Part shown: piece by piece, positions 36,201-44,977 of the stretch
Numbering within the stretch: position 1 is the first letter of the stretch
Layout: each line of letters begins with the position of its first letter
Assembly: GCF_009796765.1 (NCBI RefSeq)
Contig: NZ_CP047023.1
Coordinates: 186,001-250,000, forward strand
DNA: 64,000 bases
DNA from: Paraglaciecola sp. L3A3
GTDB lineage: Bacteria; Pseudomonadota; Gammaproteobacteria; Enterobacterales; Alteromonadaceae
Reading direction: 5' to 3'
Position numbers and translations under genes: made by a program
The notes under the pieces: model-generated
Databases searched by the model: none
Told to the model about the DNA's origin: nothing
Seen by the model: only the letters and a program-made list of their open reading frames with translations

Positions 36201-38146
36201 CTATGGAAAAAACTAGTGCTAATCCAGATGCACCTTTACGTTGTTTTAATGGTGGCACTGAAACCTGTGAAATAGAGTTTGTCGATTCCGCTTTTGTGTT
36301 TTTTGGAAATACAGAAGGAGATTTATTACCCGATCAATTAGCAGAAACAAATTTCCTCAATGTAAACCTGCGTGCAGTAGAAAAGGACACCTCTACTGGT
36401 TCTTGTAAAGTAGCATTAATAGGTACCACCAACATAACGTTAGGTTACGACTGCATAAACCCAACAGAAGATAAATGTATCACTCCTTTTTCTGGTATTG
36501 CCATTGCCGGAGATGGCACTGGAGAATCAACAGGCGTGTATCCATTAACCTTTGATTCTAATGGTCATGCCGAACTTACTGGCCTAAGTTATGCCGATGC
36601 TGGCAGATTGCAGTTGAGTGCTGAAAGTAGTGCTGGTGGTTCAATTTTAAAAGGTTCAGCAACTGTTGATGTCTATCCTAGCTACTTAAAATTAAGCATA
36701 ACTGACGGAGCATTATTATATACAGGCGCCGGCGATACTGACTTATACAGAGCAGGCTTAGGTTTTAGTTATACAATTGGTGCTTACGGCGAAAATGATA
36801 ATTTATTGCCAAATTATCAAGCAGAAAATTTAGCACTAAAAGTCATCAGGGATTATCCTATTGTTGCTGACACAGTAGACGGTAATTTTAAATACAAAGA
36901 TGGGGGGACAGTGACAAGTGCAACTGGCAGCCCTAGTTTTTATAGCGTTAGCGGAGTTGGGTTTACTGATGGCAAATATACTTATGAAACGGCCTATTAT
37001 AGCGAAACCGGTCGTATTACTTTAGATGTTGAAGACTCAGATTATTTGGCTAACACAATTGCTTCTGAGTCTAGTTTAAGCCTAGGCACCTTTATTCCAG
37101 CCTATTACTCAGTGAGCGAAGAGGCAGGAGCTTCAGCTCCTGCTTTGCAAAATACTCATGTTAATGTAAGTAGTAGTAATTTTACTTATCTAGGGCAGGC
37201 TATATCATTTTCCAAAGAATCGACTTTATTGATTACCCCTAAAAATGCACTAGACCAAGTCACAAAAAATTATATTTATGGCGGTTGGAACTACGCACCG
37301 ACTCTAACGGATTTAAAAACCGCTGCTAAATTGAGTTTTACTGATACTAGTAGTTATGTGGGAAGTTCTCAGGTCGTCCATCAAAATGCGCCCATAATGA
37401 CTACAGTGGCAGCAGAATTTGCTCAGCGTATAGAACTGTTTGATACTCAGGTAACATATAATAAGGTTGATTCTAGTAATCTGATGTATGGTCCTGTTGA
37501 CCCTTTTGATGCAAAGTTAAATATTAATTTTTTAGCGCCATTTTTTACTGACGAAAATGGAATTTGTTATCGTCAAAATTATGCAGATAGCAGTTGTGAT
37601 GGTTATTATTTTAATGATGTGGAAGGAGCTAACCTGCGTTTTGGGCGTTTAGCATTGCATAGTAATTACGGCCCTGAAACTGAAGCACTTCAAGTGCCAT
37701 TAATAGCTGAGTATTATCAAGGTGGGAAATGGTTAACAAATATCGATGATAATCAGACTGCGATTAATTTTGATGAAGCTACTGGGCATTTAATTTTGAA
37801 ACCTTTAGGCAGTGTTGATTTGACCGATGACCTTAATAATATTTCTAGCGATGGCATTTTGCTGTTGGGGGAAGCTGATAAAATTGGAGATTTAATTTTT
37901 AATGGCCCTAATTCGCAAGGCGAAGTCTTATTACAGTTAAATACGCTGTTGGCGCCAACAACTTGGCCTGAATATTTAAATTACGACTGGAATGGAGATA
38001 AAGTCATTTGTAATTTAGCGACGTGTCCTGATGGTCCTGACTCTGGTTCTGCTGCAGACGAGACGGATTATCCTAATGCAACTATCAGTTTTGGCTTATT
38101 TAGAGGCAATGATCGTATTATTCAGTGGCGAGAGGTGTTTAACTAA
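33191..38146 (+). CDS. mshQ: MshQ, giant LamG-domain tip protein of the MSHA pilus
   Basis: The 1651-residue secreted protein is by far the largest product of the cluster. A signal peptide (about 1-31, ending RIGFSA) is followed by four concanavalin A-like LamG domains, each beginning with an EYRF/FYEFE strand: about 34-270, 273-488, 489-700 and 717-932. The second and fourth are copies of each other. The rest (about 935-1651) is the beta-rich C-terminal module common to MshQ (DUF6701 type), with many cysteines at its start and the end motif ISFGLFRGNDRIIQWREVF. LamG domains often bind glycans, so a role as pilus-tip adhesin is likely but inferred. ATG 33191 has GAGG nine bases upstream; ATG 33185 is an alternative. 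Confidence 0.88.
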   Translation: MLWNKFRPLLSSSLSIILALILCFVCRIGFSAELVAFYEFEQDTWSNSASVLDSTANSKHGSPLGSIAPYFDNLEQKSCSALTVGFNNSNSEINAVDTGVNINDLGNNGTISFWYKSNEDWSGGGDRQLLDASLGSPDNKYFFLVLRSNGSLRFGLEYNGDDDLYSTTETYAFAADEWVHIAVTWDPINAALQLYINGQKASTTDYIETPGGSTLDGMGTLFIGDNRSTYAVNGSSANSANGSFDDVRIYNFVQDKTAIDSDMQDVSICIKDLLAEYRFEEDYWDGTVDEVLDSSGNDYHGVVTNNSTAKFSSPALPGKLGTCGYASQNDGSIQVTGLPLDTITDGSKTTVTFWMNWDGTESSMPIGWNGHDIWIVGGSIGFNTGSSDVYGISSAGLANTWHHFTVEFTNGSVTDNRIYLDGVEQTLTQRQGTPNLSQAYVDNTLRIGGWSNDRNYDFHGLIDEVRVYESDLTTTQIELIMNERHACPTKPIAEYRFDELLYNDLDDVVVDSVGGANGQALSATVVEGKVCNAVDLTATGIEDYLILDENVLTGQTDFTLSVWAKTDKQSHQSILSGAGAKNNELIMWFLDNDSFRPHLKDENNGDVSIAPIDDDNWHHLVWTREGDQSCIYQDKIFRGCVTQLTGTLDIQSLIVGQEQDSIGGGFDASQAFDGLLDEFMVYNQAMNQSEITALYDNQAAGLNADGSARVCPAPASLLVEYRFEESSWDGTADEILDYSGNDFHAQVNHNSVPATATPALVGKLGTCGYASQNDGAIQVTGLPLDTLTDGVKTSVTFWMNWDGTNSVMPVGWRSHDIWMVGGSMGFNTGTGDLYGISSADLANGWHHVVVEFTNGSVTNNRIYIDGIEQVLTQRQGTPTKSRTYIDSEFRIGGWAANAGYDFHGLIDEVRIYQGVLTTTDVHTIMDERHSCPVPDHYEIQHNGQGLTCEAESMTIKACANESCDTLYSNETTINLSPLGWSQDSLVFTGQMTTSLSVTNASTITMEKTSANPDAPLRCFNGGTETCEIEFVDSAFVFFGNTEGDLLPDQLAETNFLNVNLRAVEKDTSTGSCKVALIGTTNITLGYDCINPTEDKCITPFSGIAIAGDGTGESTGVYPLTFDSNGHAELTGLSYADAGRLQLSAESSAGGSILKGSATVDVYPSYLKLSITDGALLYTGAGDTDLYRAGLGFSYTIGAYGENDNLLPNYQAENLALKVIRDYPIVADTVDGNFKYKDGGTVTSATGSPSFYSVSGVGFTDGKYTYETAYYSETGRITLDVEDSDYLANTIASESSLSLGTFIPAYYSVSEEAGASAPALQNTHVNVSSSNFTYLGQAISFSKESTLLITPKNALDQVTKNYIYGGWNYAPTLTDLKTAAKLSFTDTSSYVGSSQVVHQNAPIMTTVAAEFAQRIELFDTQVTYNKVDSSNLMYGPVDPFDAKLNINFLAPFFTDENGICYRQNYADSSCDGYYFNDVEGANLRFGRLALHSNYGPETEALQVPLIAEYYQGGKWLTNIDDNQTAINFDEATGHLILKPLGSVDLTDDLNNISSDGILLLGEADKIGDLIFNGPNSQGEVLLQLNTLLAPTTWPEYLNYDWNGDKVICNLATCPDGPDSGSAADETDYPNATISFGLFRGNDRIIQWREVFN
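34007..34654 (+). repeat. MshQ LamG repeat, copy 1
   Basis: This 648-bp unit is repeated 1332 bp downstream. Anchor points (EYRF start, WMNWDG, FHGLIDEVR, RH-x-CP end) lie at exactly the same offset in both copies, so the 216 residues align without insertions or deletions. Confidence 0.9.
35339..35986 (+). repeat. MshQ LamG repeat, copy 2
   Basis: This is the second copy of the 648-bp unit, separated from the first by a different LamG domain. Protein identity is high (for example WMNWDG, SQNDG, GLIDEVRIY), while many third codon positions differ, which points to an old duplication kept by selection. Confidence 0.9.
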
Positions 38147-38252
38147 GCTTAGAGTAAAGGGGAACCTAGTAAATAAATCAACTTTGCATGTCTAACATGC
38201 TTGCGCTTTTTGTTATAACTCAATAGCATAGGCTGACAAAGTTGTGAGTTGG

Positions 38253-38270
38253 CAGGCTATCGCCTGTTTT
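38253..38270 (+). terminator. Weak terminator candidate after mshQ
   Basis: A CAGGC/GCCTG stem with a four-base loop is followed by TTTT. An upstream hairpin GCATGT/ACATGC (38186-38200) is also present. Both are short. Confidence 0.4.
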
Positions 38271-38323
38271 GTATCATAACAATAAAAATAGTTGCCATTA
38301 GGCAATCAGTTTGGAACCCAATA

Positions 38324-40186
38324 ATGAACCGTATAGCTCAACTGACTTTTATCGTTGCCCTTTCTTTTAGCCAATTTATTTTGGCTGCTTCAGTTTCTGA
38401 TATTGAACAAAAAATTTCTAGCAAACAATCCGAATATGACAATTACAACAGTAATTTAGATGCTGAAATAGGTGTTGCAGGATCTTTAGAAAGAGAATTG
38501 GCTGAATTAAGACAAAATGTCACTTTGGCAGAAGCTGATCGGCAATCAGCTTTGATAGAAATGAATATTCAGTACGAAAAAGTCATTGATAATCCTGATC
38601 TAGATATTACCCCTGTGCGTGCAACATACGCAAAAGCGGTAAGAACTCACAAAGCAATTAAAGATGCGATTACAAGTAAATACAATGAATGGCAAACTAA
38701 ATTACAAGATATTGAGCAAATGCAGGTGTCTAAACATAGCTTGCTAAATACCATTGAAGGGCTGAAAGAGCAATTACATGGCGCCCGTATAGATCGTTTG
38801 TACCAAGAGTTTAATCGAAACGAAGCTGTAGTTGTTAGCCATAAAATTGCATGTGATAAAGATGAAACCTTATCTAAATGTACTGAACGAGGTAAATCAT
38901 TAGCTAAGCAGAAAGCATCAAAACGCTTTTTGGATAGTGTTTACGATAGTTTAAGTGAAGCAGAACAAGCCAAAAAAAGAAGACAAACGACAGACGCTTC
39001 AGTTCAAGTTTTACGTAGTGAAGTGGCTGATAGCAACTTTAGTGGTCAAGGTAACTATAACGTTAAGATGAATTTGCAATTGCAAGGCAACTTGAAGCGT
39101 TCAGAAGGGTGTGAATTATTAGGTTTAGATAAACGTTATTGTGCCAATGTTAAACGTTCTAAAAATGTTAAAATTTCTGCTGCACCCCCTATACTAGTGA
39201 CCGACGAGTCTGTTATGTATGAATTAACAGTACGCTCAAATGTGTTTGATGACGAAGTATTTATTAATGGAGTCAGTTATGGCTCAACTAAGTTACAAAT
39301 CATGTTACCTACTGGTGAACATGAAGTGGAAGTAGTGAAACGTGGGTATGAGCCGAGTCGTCAACAAATTACCTTAAACGAGTCAAAAACTCTTAGGGTT
39401 GAATTGGATAGAGCGCAATATCGTTTTAGTAAAGGTGAGCGTATTCAAGATATTTTAGCCGGTGACATTCCAGGACCCAATTTAGTGGTAGTGCCAGCAG
39501 GTAATTTCCGTATGGGTGACATCACAGGGTTAGGTTTAGCTAACGAAAGGCCAGTACAAACTAAAAATTTAACACAATCATTTGGTATCAGTGAAACTGA
39601 AGTCAGTGTGAAAGAGTTTGAGATATTTGTGAATGCCACAAGTTATGTGACAGACGCTGAAAAAGATAAAGGTTGTGCATCTTACCAAGAAGGAAAAGCG
39701 GTGTGGGAAGACAACCGTAATTGGCGTAGTCCTGGTTTTATGCAAAATGAAACTAGTCCTGTAGTTTGTGTGAGTTTAAAGGATGCTCAGGCATATGTTG
39801 ATTGGATTTCTAAAGCAAGTAGCCACGCATATAAATTGCCAACAGAAGTCCGTTGGGAATATGCCGCTAGAGCCGGTAAAGAAACAGATTACTGGTGGGG
39901 TGTAGGCGTAGATACTGATAATGCCAACTGTGGTTGGTGTGGTAGCCAATGGTCTAATGTTAGTACTGCTCCAGTGGGCTCATTTGAACGTAATGACTTT
40001 GGTTTGTTTGATACAGTAGGTAACGTTTGGGAATGGACTGTTAGCGATAAAAACGCGAGTAGAGCGGTAGTTCGAGGTGGAGCTTGGAATTTTGCCCCTC
40101 GATTAGCTCGGGCGTCAACTCGAATGGAGTTAGATGGTAGCTTCCGTTCAAACTATATTGGTTTTAGAGTAGTAAGAGAACAGTAA
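38324..40186 (+). CDS. Secreted coiled-coil/PEGA protein with FGE-fold (SUMF1) domain
   Basis: The 620-residue protein has a signal peptide (about 1-21, MNRIAQLTFIVALSFSQFIL), a long helical coiled-coil region (about 25-150), a linker with a beta segment, a PEGA-like domain (about 304-360, VFINGVSYGSTKLQIMLPTG) and a C-terminal formylglycine-generating-enzyme fold (about 385-620). That fold shows VVPAGNFRMGD, YKLPTEVRWEYAARAG, GLFDTVGNVWEWT and RGGAWNF ... GFRVVRE. The two cysteines that make true FGEs active, near the C-terminal RGGS segment, are absent, so it is probably not a sulfatase-activating enzyme. ATG 38324 is chosen because it alone gives a signal peptide. It lies between the MSHA cluster and mreB with its own terminator. 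Confidence 0.85.
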   Translation: MNRIAQLTFIVALSFSQFILAASVSDIEQKISSKQSEYDNYNSNLDAEIGVAGSLERELAELRQNVTLAEADRQSALIEMNIQYEKVIDNPDLDITPVRATYAKAVRTHKAIKDAITSKYNEWQTKLQDIEQMQVSKHSLLNTIEGLKEQLHGARIDRLYQEFNRNEAVVVSHKIACDKDETLSKCTERGKSLAKQKASKRFLDSVYDSLSEAEQAKKRRQTTDASVQVLRSEVADSNFSGQGNYNVKMNLQLQGNLKRSEGCELLGLDKRYCANVKRSKNVKISAAPPILVTDESVMYELTVRSNVFDDEVFINGVSYGSTKLQIMLPTGEHEVEVVKRGYEPSRQQITLNESKTLRVELDRAQYRFSKGERIQDILAGDIPGPNLVVVPAGNFRMGDITGLGLANERPVQTKNLTQSFGISETEVSVKEFEIFVNATSYVTDAEKDKGCASYQEGKAVWEDNRNWRSPGFMQNETSPVVCVSLKDAQAYVDWISKASSHAYKLPTEVRWEYAARAGKETDYWWGVGVDTDNANCGWCGSQWSNVSTAPVGSFERNDFGLFDTVGNVWEWTVSDKNASRAVVRGGAWNFAPRLARASTRMELDGSFRSNYIGFRVVREQ

Positions 40187-41542
<1,356 letters not shown>

Positions 41543-41568
41543 TTGGAAGAAATTTAATATAGTAAGTG

Positions 41569-41587
41569 AGGCAGCTTTAAGCTGCCT
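41569..41587 (+). terminator. Hairpin between mreB and mreC, possible attenuator
   Basis: The stem AGGCAGC/GCTGCCT lies in the 59-bp gap, without a T-run. It may partly stop or stabilise the transcript so that mreB is made in excess over mreCD. Confidence 0.4.
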
Positions 41588-41601
41588 TCAGGCAAACGTA
41601 C

Positions 41602-42450
41602 ATGAATCTAATGTTTTCTAGAGGTCCCTCTCTACAAAGTCGCCTAGCTCTAGGGTTGTTATTGTCGGTAGCCTTGATCTTGTTTGATCATAAATTCAAT
41701 GGATTCGGTACAACCCGCGTTTACCTTAATTCTTTGGTGAGTCCATTACAATATTTAGCCAATTTACCCGGCGAAATGTTGAATGCTAGTGCCAATCGCT
41801 TGGTCTCTCAGGAACGACTAATAGAAGAAAATGCTAAATTGACTCATGATGCAGTGTTAATGAGTGAGCAGTTGCAACGTTTTACTTTTTTACAGCAAGA
41901 AAATGTGCGTTTACGTCGTTTGTTAAACTCTCCTGTGAAAAATGGCACTAAAAAATCAGTTGCTGAATTAATGGCGGTGGATAACAATCCTTACAGTCAT
42001 CAGATAGTGATAAATAAAGGAGCAATAAACGGCGTTTTTGAAGGACAACCTGTGTTGGATGATAATGGTGTGGTGGGGCAAATCATGCAAGTAAGTTCAA
42101 CTAATAGTCGGGTGTTATTACTAGCGGATGTCACTCATTCTATTCCTGTTCGAGTTGCACGTAATAATGTACGCTTAGTCGTTTCAGGTTCTGGCAGTTT
42201 ACGTGAATTATTTATACCTCATGTCCCTCACAGTAGCGATCTAAAAGTGGGGGATTTATTAATATCATCTGGGTTAGGCAATGTATTTCCCGAGGGATAT
42301 CCAGTGGCGAAAGTTAGTTCAATTATTCGTGATGAAAGCCGACCTTTTGCTCAGGTGACGGCTGTTCCTGTGGCACAACTGGACAGGTTAAAGTATTTAT
42401 TATTACTCTGGCCTAGTGAAGATTTAACTAAAGAGGCCCTAGCAGAATGA
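41602..42450 (+). CDS. mreC: Cell shape protein MreC
   Basis: The 282-residue inner-membrane protein has one N-terminal membrane helix (about 14-30), a coiled coil (about 62-105, ERLIEENAKLTHDAVLMSEQ) and a periplasmic two-beta-barrel domain with VINKGAINGVFEGQPVLDD and LLISSGLGNVFPEGYPVAKV. It links MreB to the cell-wall synthases. It overlaps mreD by four bases. Confidence 0.96.
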   Translation: MNLMFSRGPSLQSRLALGLLLSVALILFDHKFNGFGTTRVYLNSLVSPLQYLANLPGEMLNASANRLVSQERLIEENAKLTHDAVLMSEQLQRFTFLQQENVRLRRLLNSPVKNGTKKSVAELMAVDNNPYSHQIVINKGAINGVFEGQPVLDDNGVVGQIMQVSSTNSRVLLLADVTHSIPVRVARNNVRLVVSGSGSLRELFIPHVPHSSDLKVGDLLISSGLGNVFPEGYPVAKVSSIIRDESRPFAQVTAVPVAQLDRLKYLLLLWPSEDLTKEALAE

Positions 42451-42923
42451 GTTTCCGTAACTATTCTATAGCGCTGAGTCTTATGATTGCCCTGGTGTTA
42501 CAGATAACACCTATGCCAGCAATAGTTGATCTTTATCGACCTGATTGGGTCATGTTAGTACTGAGTTATTGGGTTTTAGCGTTACCTAACCGAGCGAATG
42601 TAGGTGTGGCCTTAGTTGCCGGCTTATTCTTAGATATTCTGGTTGGTACTAGCATGGGAGTACATAGTTTTGCTCTGTGTTTAACCACATATGTTCTGGC
42701 TGCCAATTATCAAAGGTTACGAAATTATTCGGTTTGGCAACAATCTATTGTGATTGGATTGCTTAATGCTTTATATAACTTAGTTATCTTTTGGTTATTA
42801 CATTTATTAACAGATATCTACTTTCTATTTGATTACTTATGGCCTGTAGCAAGTGCTATGGTAATTTGGCCTTGGCTCTTTTGGTTATTACGTAGAATTC
42901 GTCGTCAGTTAAGATTACATTAA
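42447..42923 (+). CDS. mreD: Cell shape protein MreD
   Basis: The 158-residue polytopic membrane protein has five or six hydrophobic segments and the family motifs RPDWVMLVLSYWVLALPNR and GLFLDILVGTSMGVHSF. It partners MreC in the elongasome. It is coupled to mreC by overlapping stop/start and lies two bases before maf. Confidence 0.95.
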   Translation: MSFRNYSIALSLMIALVLQITPMPAIVDLYRPDWVMLVLSYWVLALPNRANVGVALVAGLFLDILVGTSMGVHSFALCLTTYVLAANYQRLRNYSVWQQSIVIGLLNALYNLVIFWLLHLLTDIYFLFDYLWPVASAMVIWPWLFWLLRRIRRQLRLH

Positions 42924-42925
42924 AT

Positions 42926-43498
42926 ATGCTTATTTTAGCATCTCAGTCCCCTCGTCGAGTTGAGTTACTTAAGCAACTTGGTGCTAATTTCATCCAGTGT
43001 TCAGTCAACATTGATGAAACTCCAATAATAAATGAAAATCCGAAATCGTATGTTCTTAGAATGGCCAAAGAAAAAGCCCTTACAGGTTTTACTAGAGCTA
43101 AAGATAAAACGGCTTGGGTTCTGGGGGCGGATACCAGTGTTGTATTTGAAGGTACTATATTAGGTAAACCGGAAAACAAATCGGCTGCTCACAATATGCT
43201 GAAGTTACTGGCTAATAACACCCATCAAGTCTATACCGCAGTGTCTATAACAGGAAATAAACAACAAAAAACGATATTAGTTGAAACTCAAGTGCAATTT
43301 GCTCCTCTAACCAATAGTCAGATCGATTGGTATTGGACTACTGGTGAGCCACAAGATAAGGCTGGAAGTTATGGTATACAAGGTTTAGGCGGACAATTTG
43401 TGAAACAAATTAGTGGTAGCTATAGTGCAGTAGTAGGCTTACCTTTATATGAAACAAAGTCATTATTAATGGAATTTGGAGTACTGAATGAGTGCTGA
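42926..43498 (+). CDS. maf: Maf-family nucleotide pyrophosphatase (YhdE type)
   Basis: The 190-residue protein hydrolyses dTTP/UTP and modified nucleotides to monophosphates, a house-cleaning role. Motifs are SQSPRRVELLKQLG (about 6-19), the catalytic-region GADTSVVFEGTILGKPENK (about 69-87) and DKAGSYGIQGLGGQF. The last of these is the YhdE-type signature rather than the YceF type. It overlaps rng by 11 bases. Confidence 0.94.
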   Translation: MLILASQSPRRVELLKQLGANFIQCSVNIDETPIINENPKSYVLRMAKEKALTGFTRAKDKTAWVLGADTSVVFEGTILGKPENKSAAHNMLKLLANNTHQVYTAVSITGNKQQKTILVETQVQFAPLTNSQIDWYWTTGEPQDKAGSYGIQGLGGQFVKQISGSYSAVVGLPLYETKSLLMEFGVLNEC

Positions 43499-44951
43499 AT
43501 TATTAATTAATGTTACACCGTCTGAATCTAGAGTGGCATTAATCGAAAATGGAATTTTGCAAGAAATTCATATTGAAAGACATACCAAGCGTGGTTTAGT
43601 AGGTAATATTTATCGAGGCAAAGTCAGTCGAGTTTTACCTGGTATGCAGGCGGCGTTTGTCGATATCGGTCTAGACAAAGCGGCCTTTTTACATGCATCG
43701 GATATTGCTATACATAGTGAAATAGAAGAAGAAATTAATTCTAATCATATTGAAAAGCAAGATATACGAGAGTTAGTCAGAGACGGTCAGAACATTGTTG
43801 TACAAGTAGTAAAAGATCAAATAGGCACAAAAGGTGCGAGATTAACTACTGACATAACTATTCCCTCTCGATATCTGGTGTTTATGCCTAGTGTAGAACA
43901 TGTAGGTGTGTCGCAAAGAATTGAAGATGAAGCAGAAAGAGAGCGTTTAAAAGGGCTAGTTCAAGACTTTTGTAGCGAAAATGGCGGTTTTATTTTACGC
44001 ACAGCCGCTGAAGGAGTGAAAGCCCAAGAGCTGACACAAGACGCAGATTTTCTAAGGCGCTTGTGGGATAAAATACGTTCAAGAATGAAAAATAAATCTC
44101 ATATTTTGTACGAAGATTTACCTTTAGCTAGACGGGTTTTACGAGATTTTGTGGGGACCGAACTTGATAGAATACGTATCGATTCGAAGTTGTCCTTTAA
44201 TGAATTACAACAATTCACTAAAGAATACGCTCCCGAGCTAAATAAGTTATTGGAATATTACCCAGGTGATAGACCTATTTTTGATCTGTATGACGTTGAA
44301 AATGAAGCTCAACGTTCATTAGAAAGACGAGTTGATTTAAAATCTGGTGGCTATTTGATCATAGATCAAACTGAAGCTATGACTACAATTGATATTAATA
44401 CTGGGGCATTTGTTGGGCATCGAAATTTAGAAGAAACCATTTTTAATACCAACATTGAAGCGACTCAAGCTATTGCTAGACAGCTTAGGTTACGTAATTT
44501 GGGTGGCATGATATTAATCGACTTTATTGATATGTCGGATGCCGACCATAAAAGACGTGTAATGCACAGCTTAGAGGTCGCATCTAGTAAAGATCGAGCT
44601 AAAATTAATATTCATGGCTTTACTCAACTGGGTTTAATTGAAATGACCCGCAAACGTACCCGTGAAAGTTTAGAGCATATTTTGTGTGGTGAGTGCCCGG
44701 TTTGTAAAGGTAGAGGGTCAGTCAAAACAGTTGAGACTGTTTGTTTCGAAATCATGCGTGAAATTGTTCGAGTTAACCGCGCTTACGATGCAGATAAATT
44801 TGTAGTATATGCCTCACCAGCAGTAGTTGAAGCACTGTTAGGTGAAGAATCTCATATGTTGGCTGAGTTAGAAATGTTTGTCACTAAACAAATTAAAGTA
44901 CATACAGAAGCTTTATATAGCCAAGATAAATTTGATGTAGTTATGATGTAA
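43488..44951 (+). CDS. rng: Ribonuclease G
   Basis: RNase G is an endonuclease that finishes the 5' end of 16S rRNA and degrades some mRNAs. The 487 residues match E. coli Rng. It begins MSAELLINVTPSESRVALIENG and has an S1 domain (about 38-125, KVSRVLPGMQAAFVDIGLDKAAFLH). Catalytic metal aspartates lie in TTIDINTGAFVG and ILIDFIDMSD, and the zinc-link cysteines in CGECPVCKGRG. There is no long RNase E-type C-terminal scaffold. Confidence 0.97.
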   Translation: MSAELLINVTPSESRVALIENGILQEIHIERHTKRGLVGNIYRGKVSRVLPGMQAAFVDIGLDKAAFLHASDIAIHSEIEEEINSNHIEKQDIRELVRDGQNIVVQVVKDQIGTKGARLTTDITIPSRYLVFMPSVEHVGVSQRIEDEAERERLKGLVQDFCSENGGFILRTAAEGVKAQELTQDADFLRRLWDKIRSRMKNKSHILYEDLPLARRVLRDFVGTELDRIRIDSKLSFNELQQFTKEYAPELNKLLEYYPGDRPIFDLYDVENEAQRSLERRVDLKSGGYLIIDQTEAMTTIDINTGAFVGHRNLEETIFNTNIEATQAIARQLRLRNLGGMILIDFIDMSDADHKRRVMHSLEVASSKDRAKINIHGFTQLGLIEMTRKRTRESLEHILCGECPVCKGRGSVKTVETVCFEIMREIVRVNRAYDADKFVVYASPAVVEALLGEESHMLAELEMFVTKQIKVHTEALYSQDKFDVVMM

Positions 44952-44977
44952 ATGACACAAATGAGAATATAAATAAC

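Noticed and set aside
34416..36258. Several minus-strand open frames inside mshQ
   Set aside because: They are antisense shadows of the LamG repeats, with no start signals or recognisable features.
18521..38146. MSHA region as a recently acquired island
   Set aside because: No integrase, tRNA, flanking repeats or obvious change in base composition was seen, and its position before mreB is common in marine gammaproteobacteria.
38324..40186. Sulfatase-activating formylglycine-generating enzyme
   Set aside because: The C-terminal catalytic cysteine pair is missing and no sulfatase gene is in the window.
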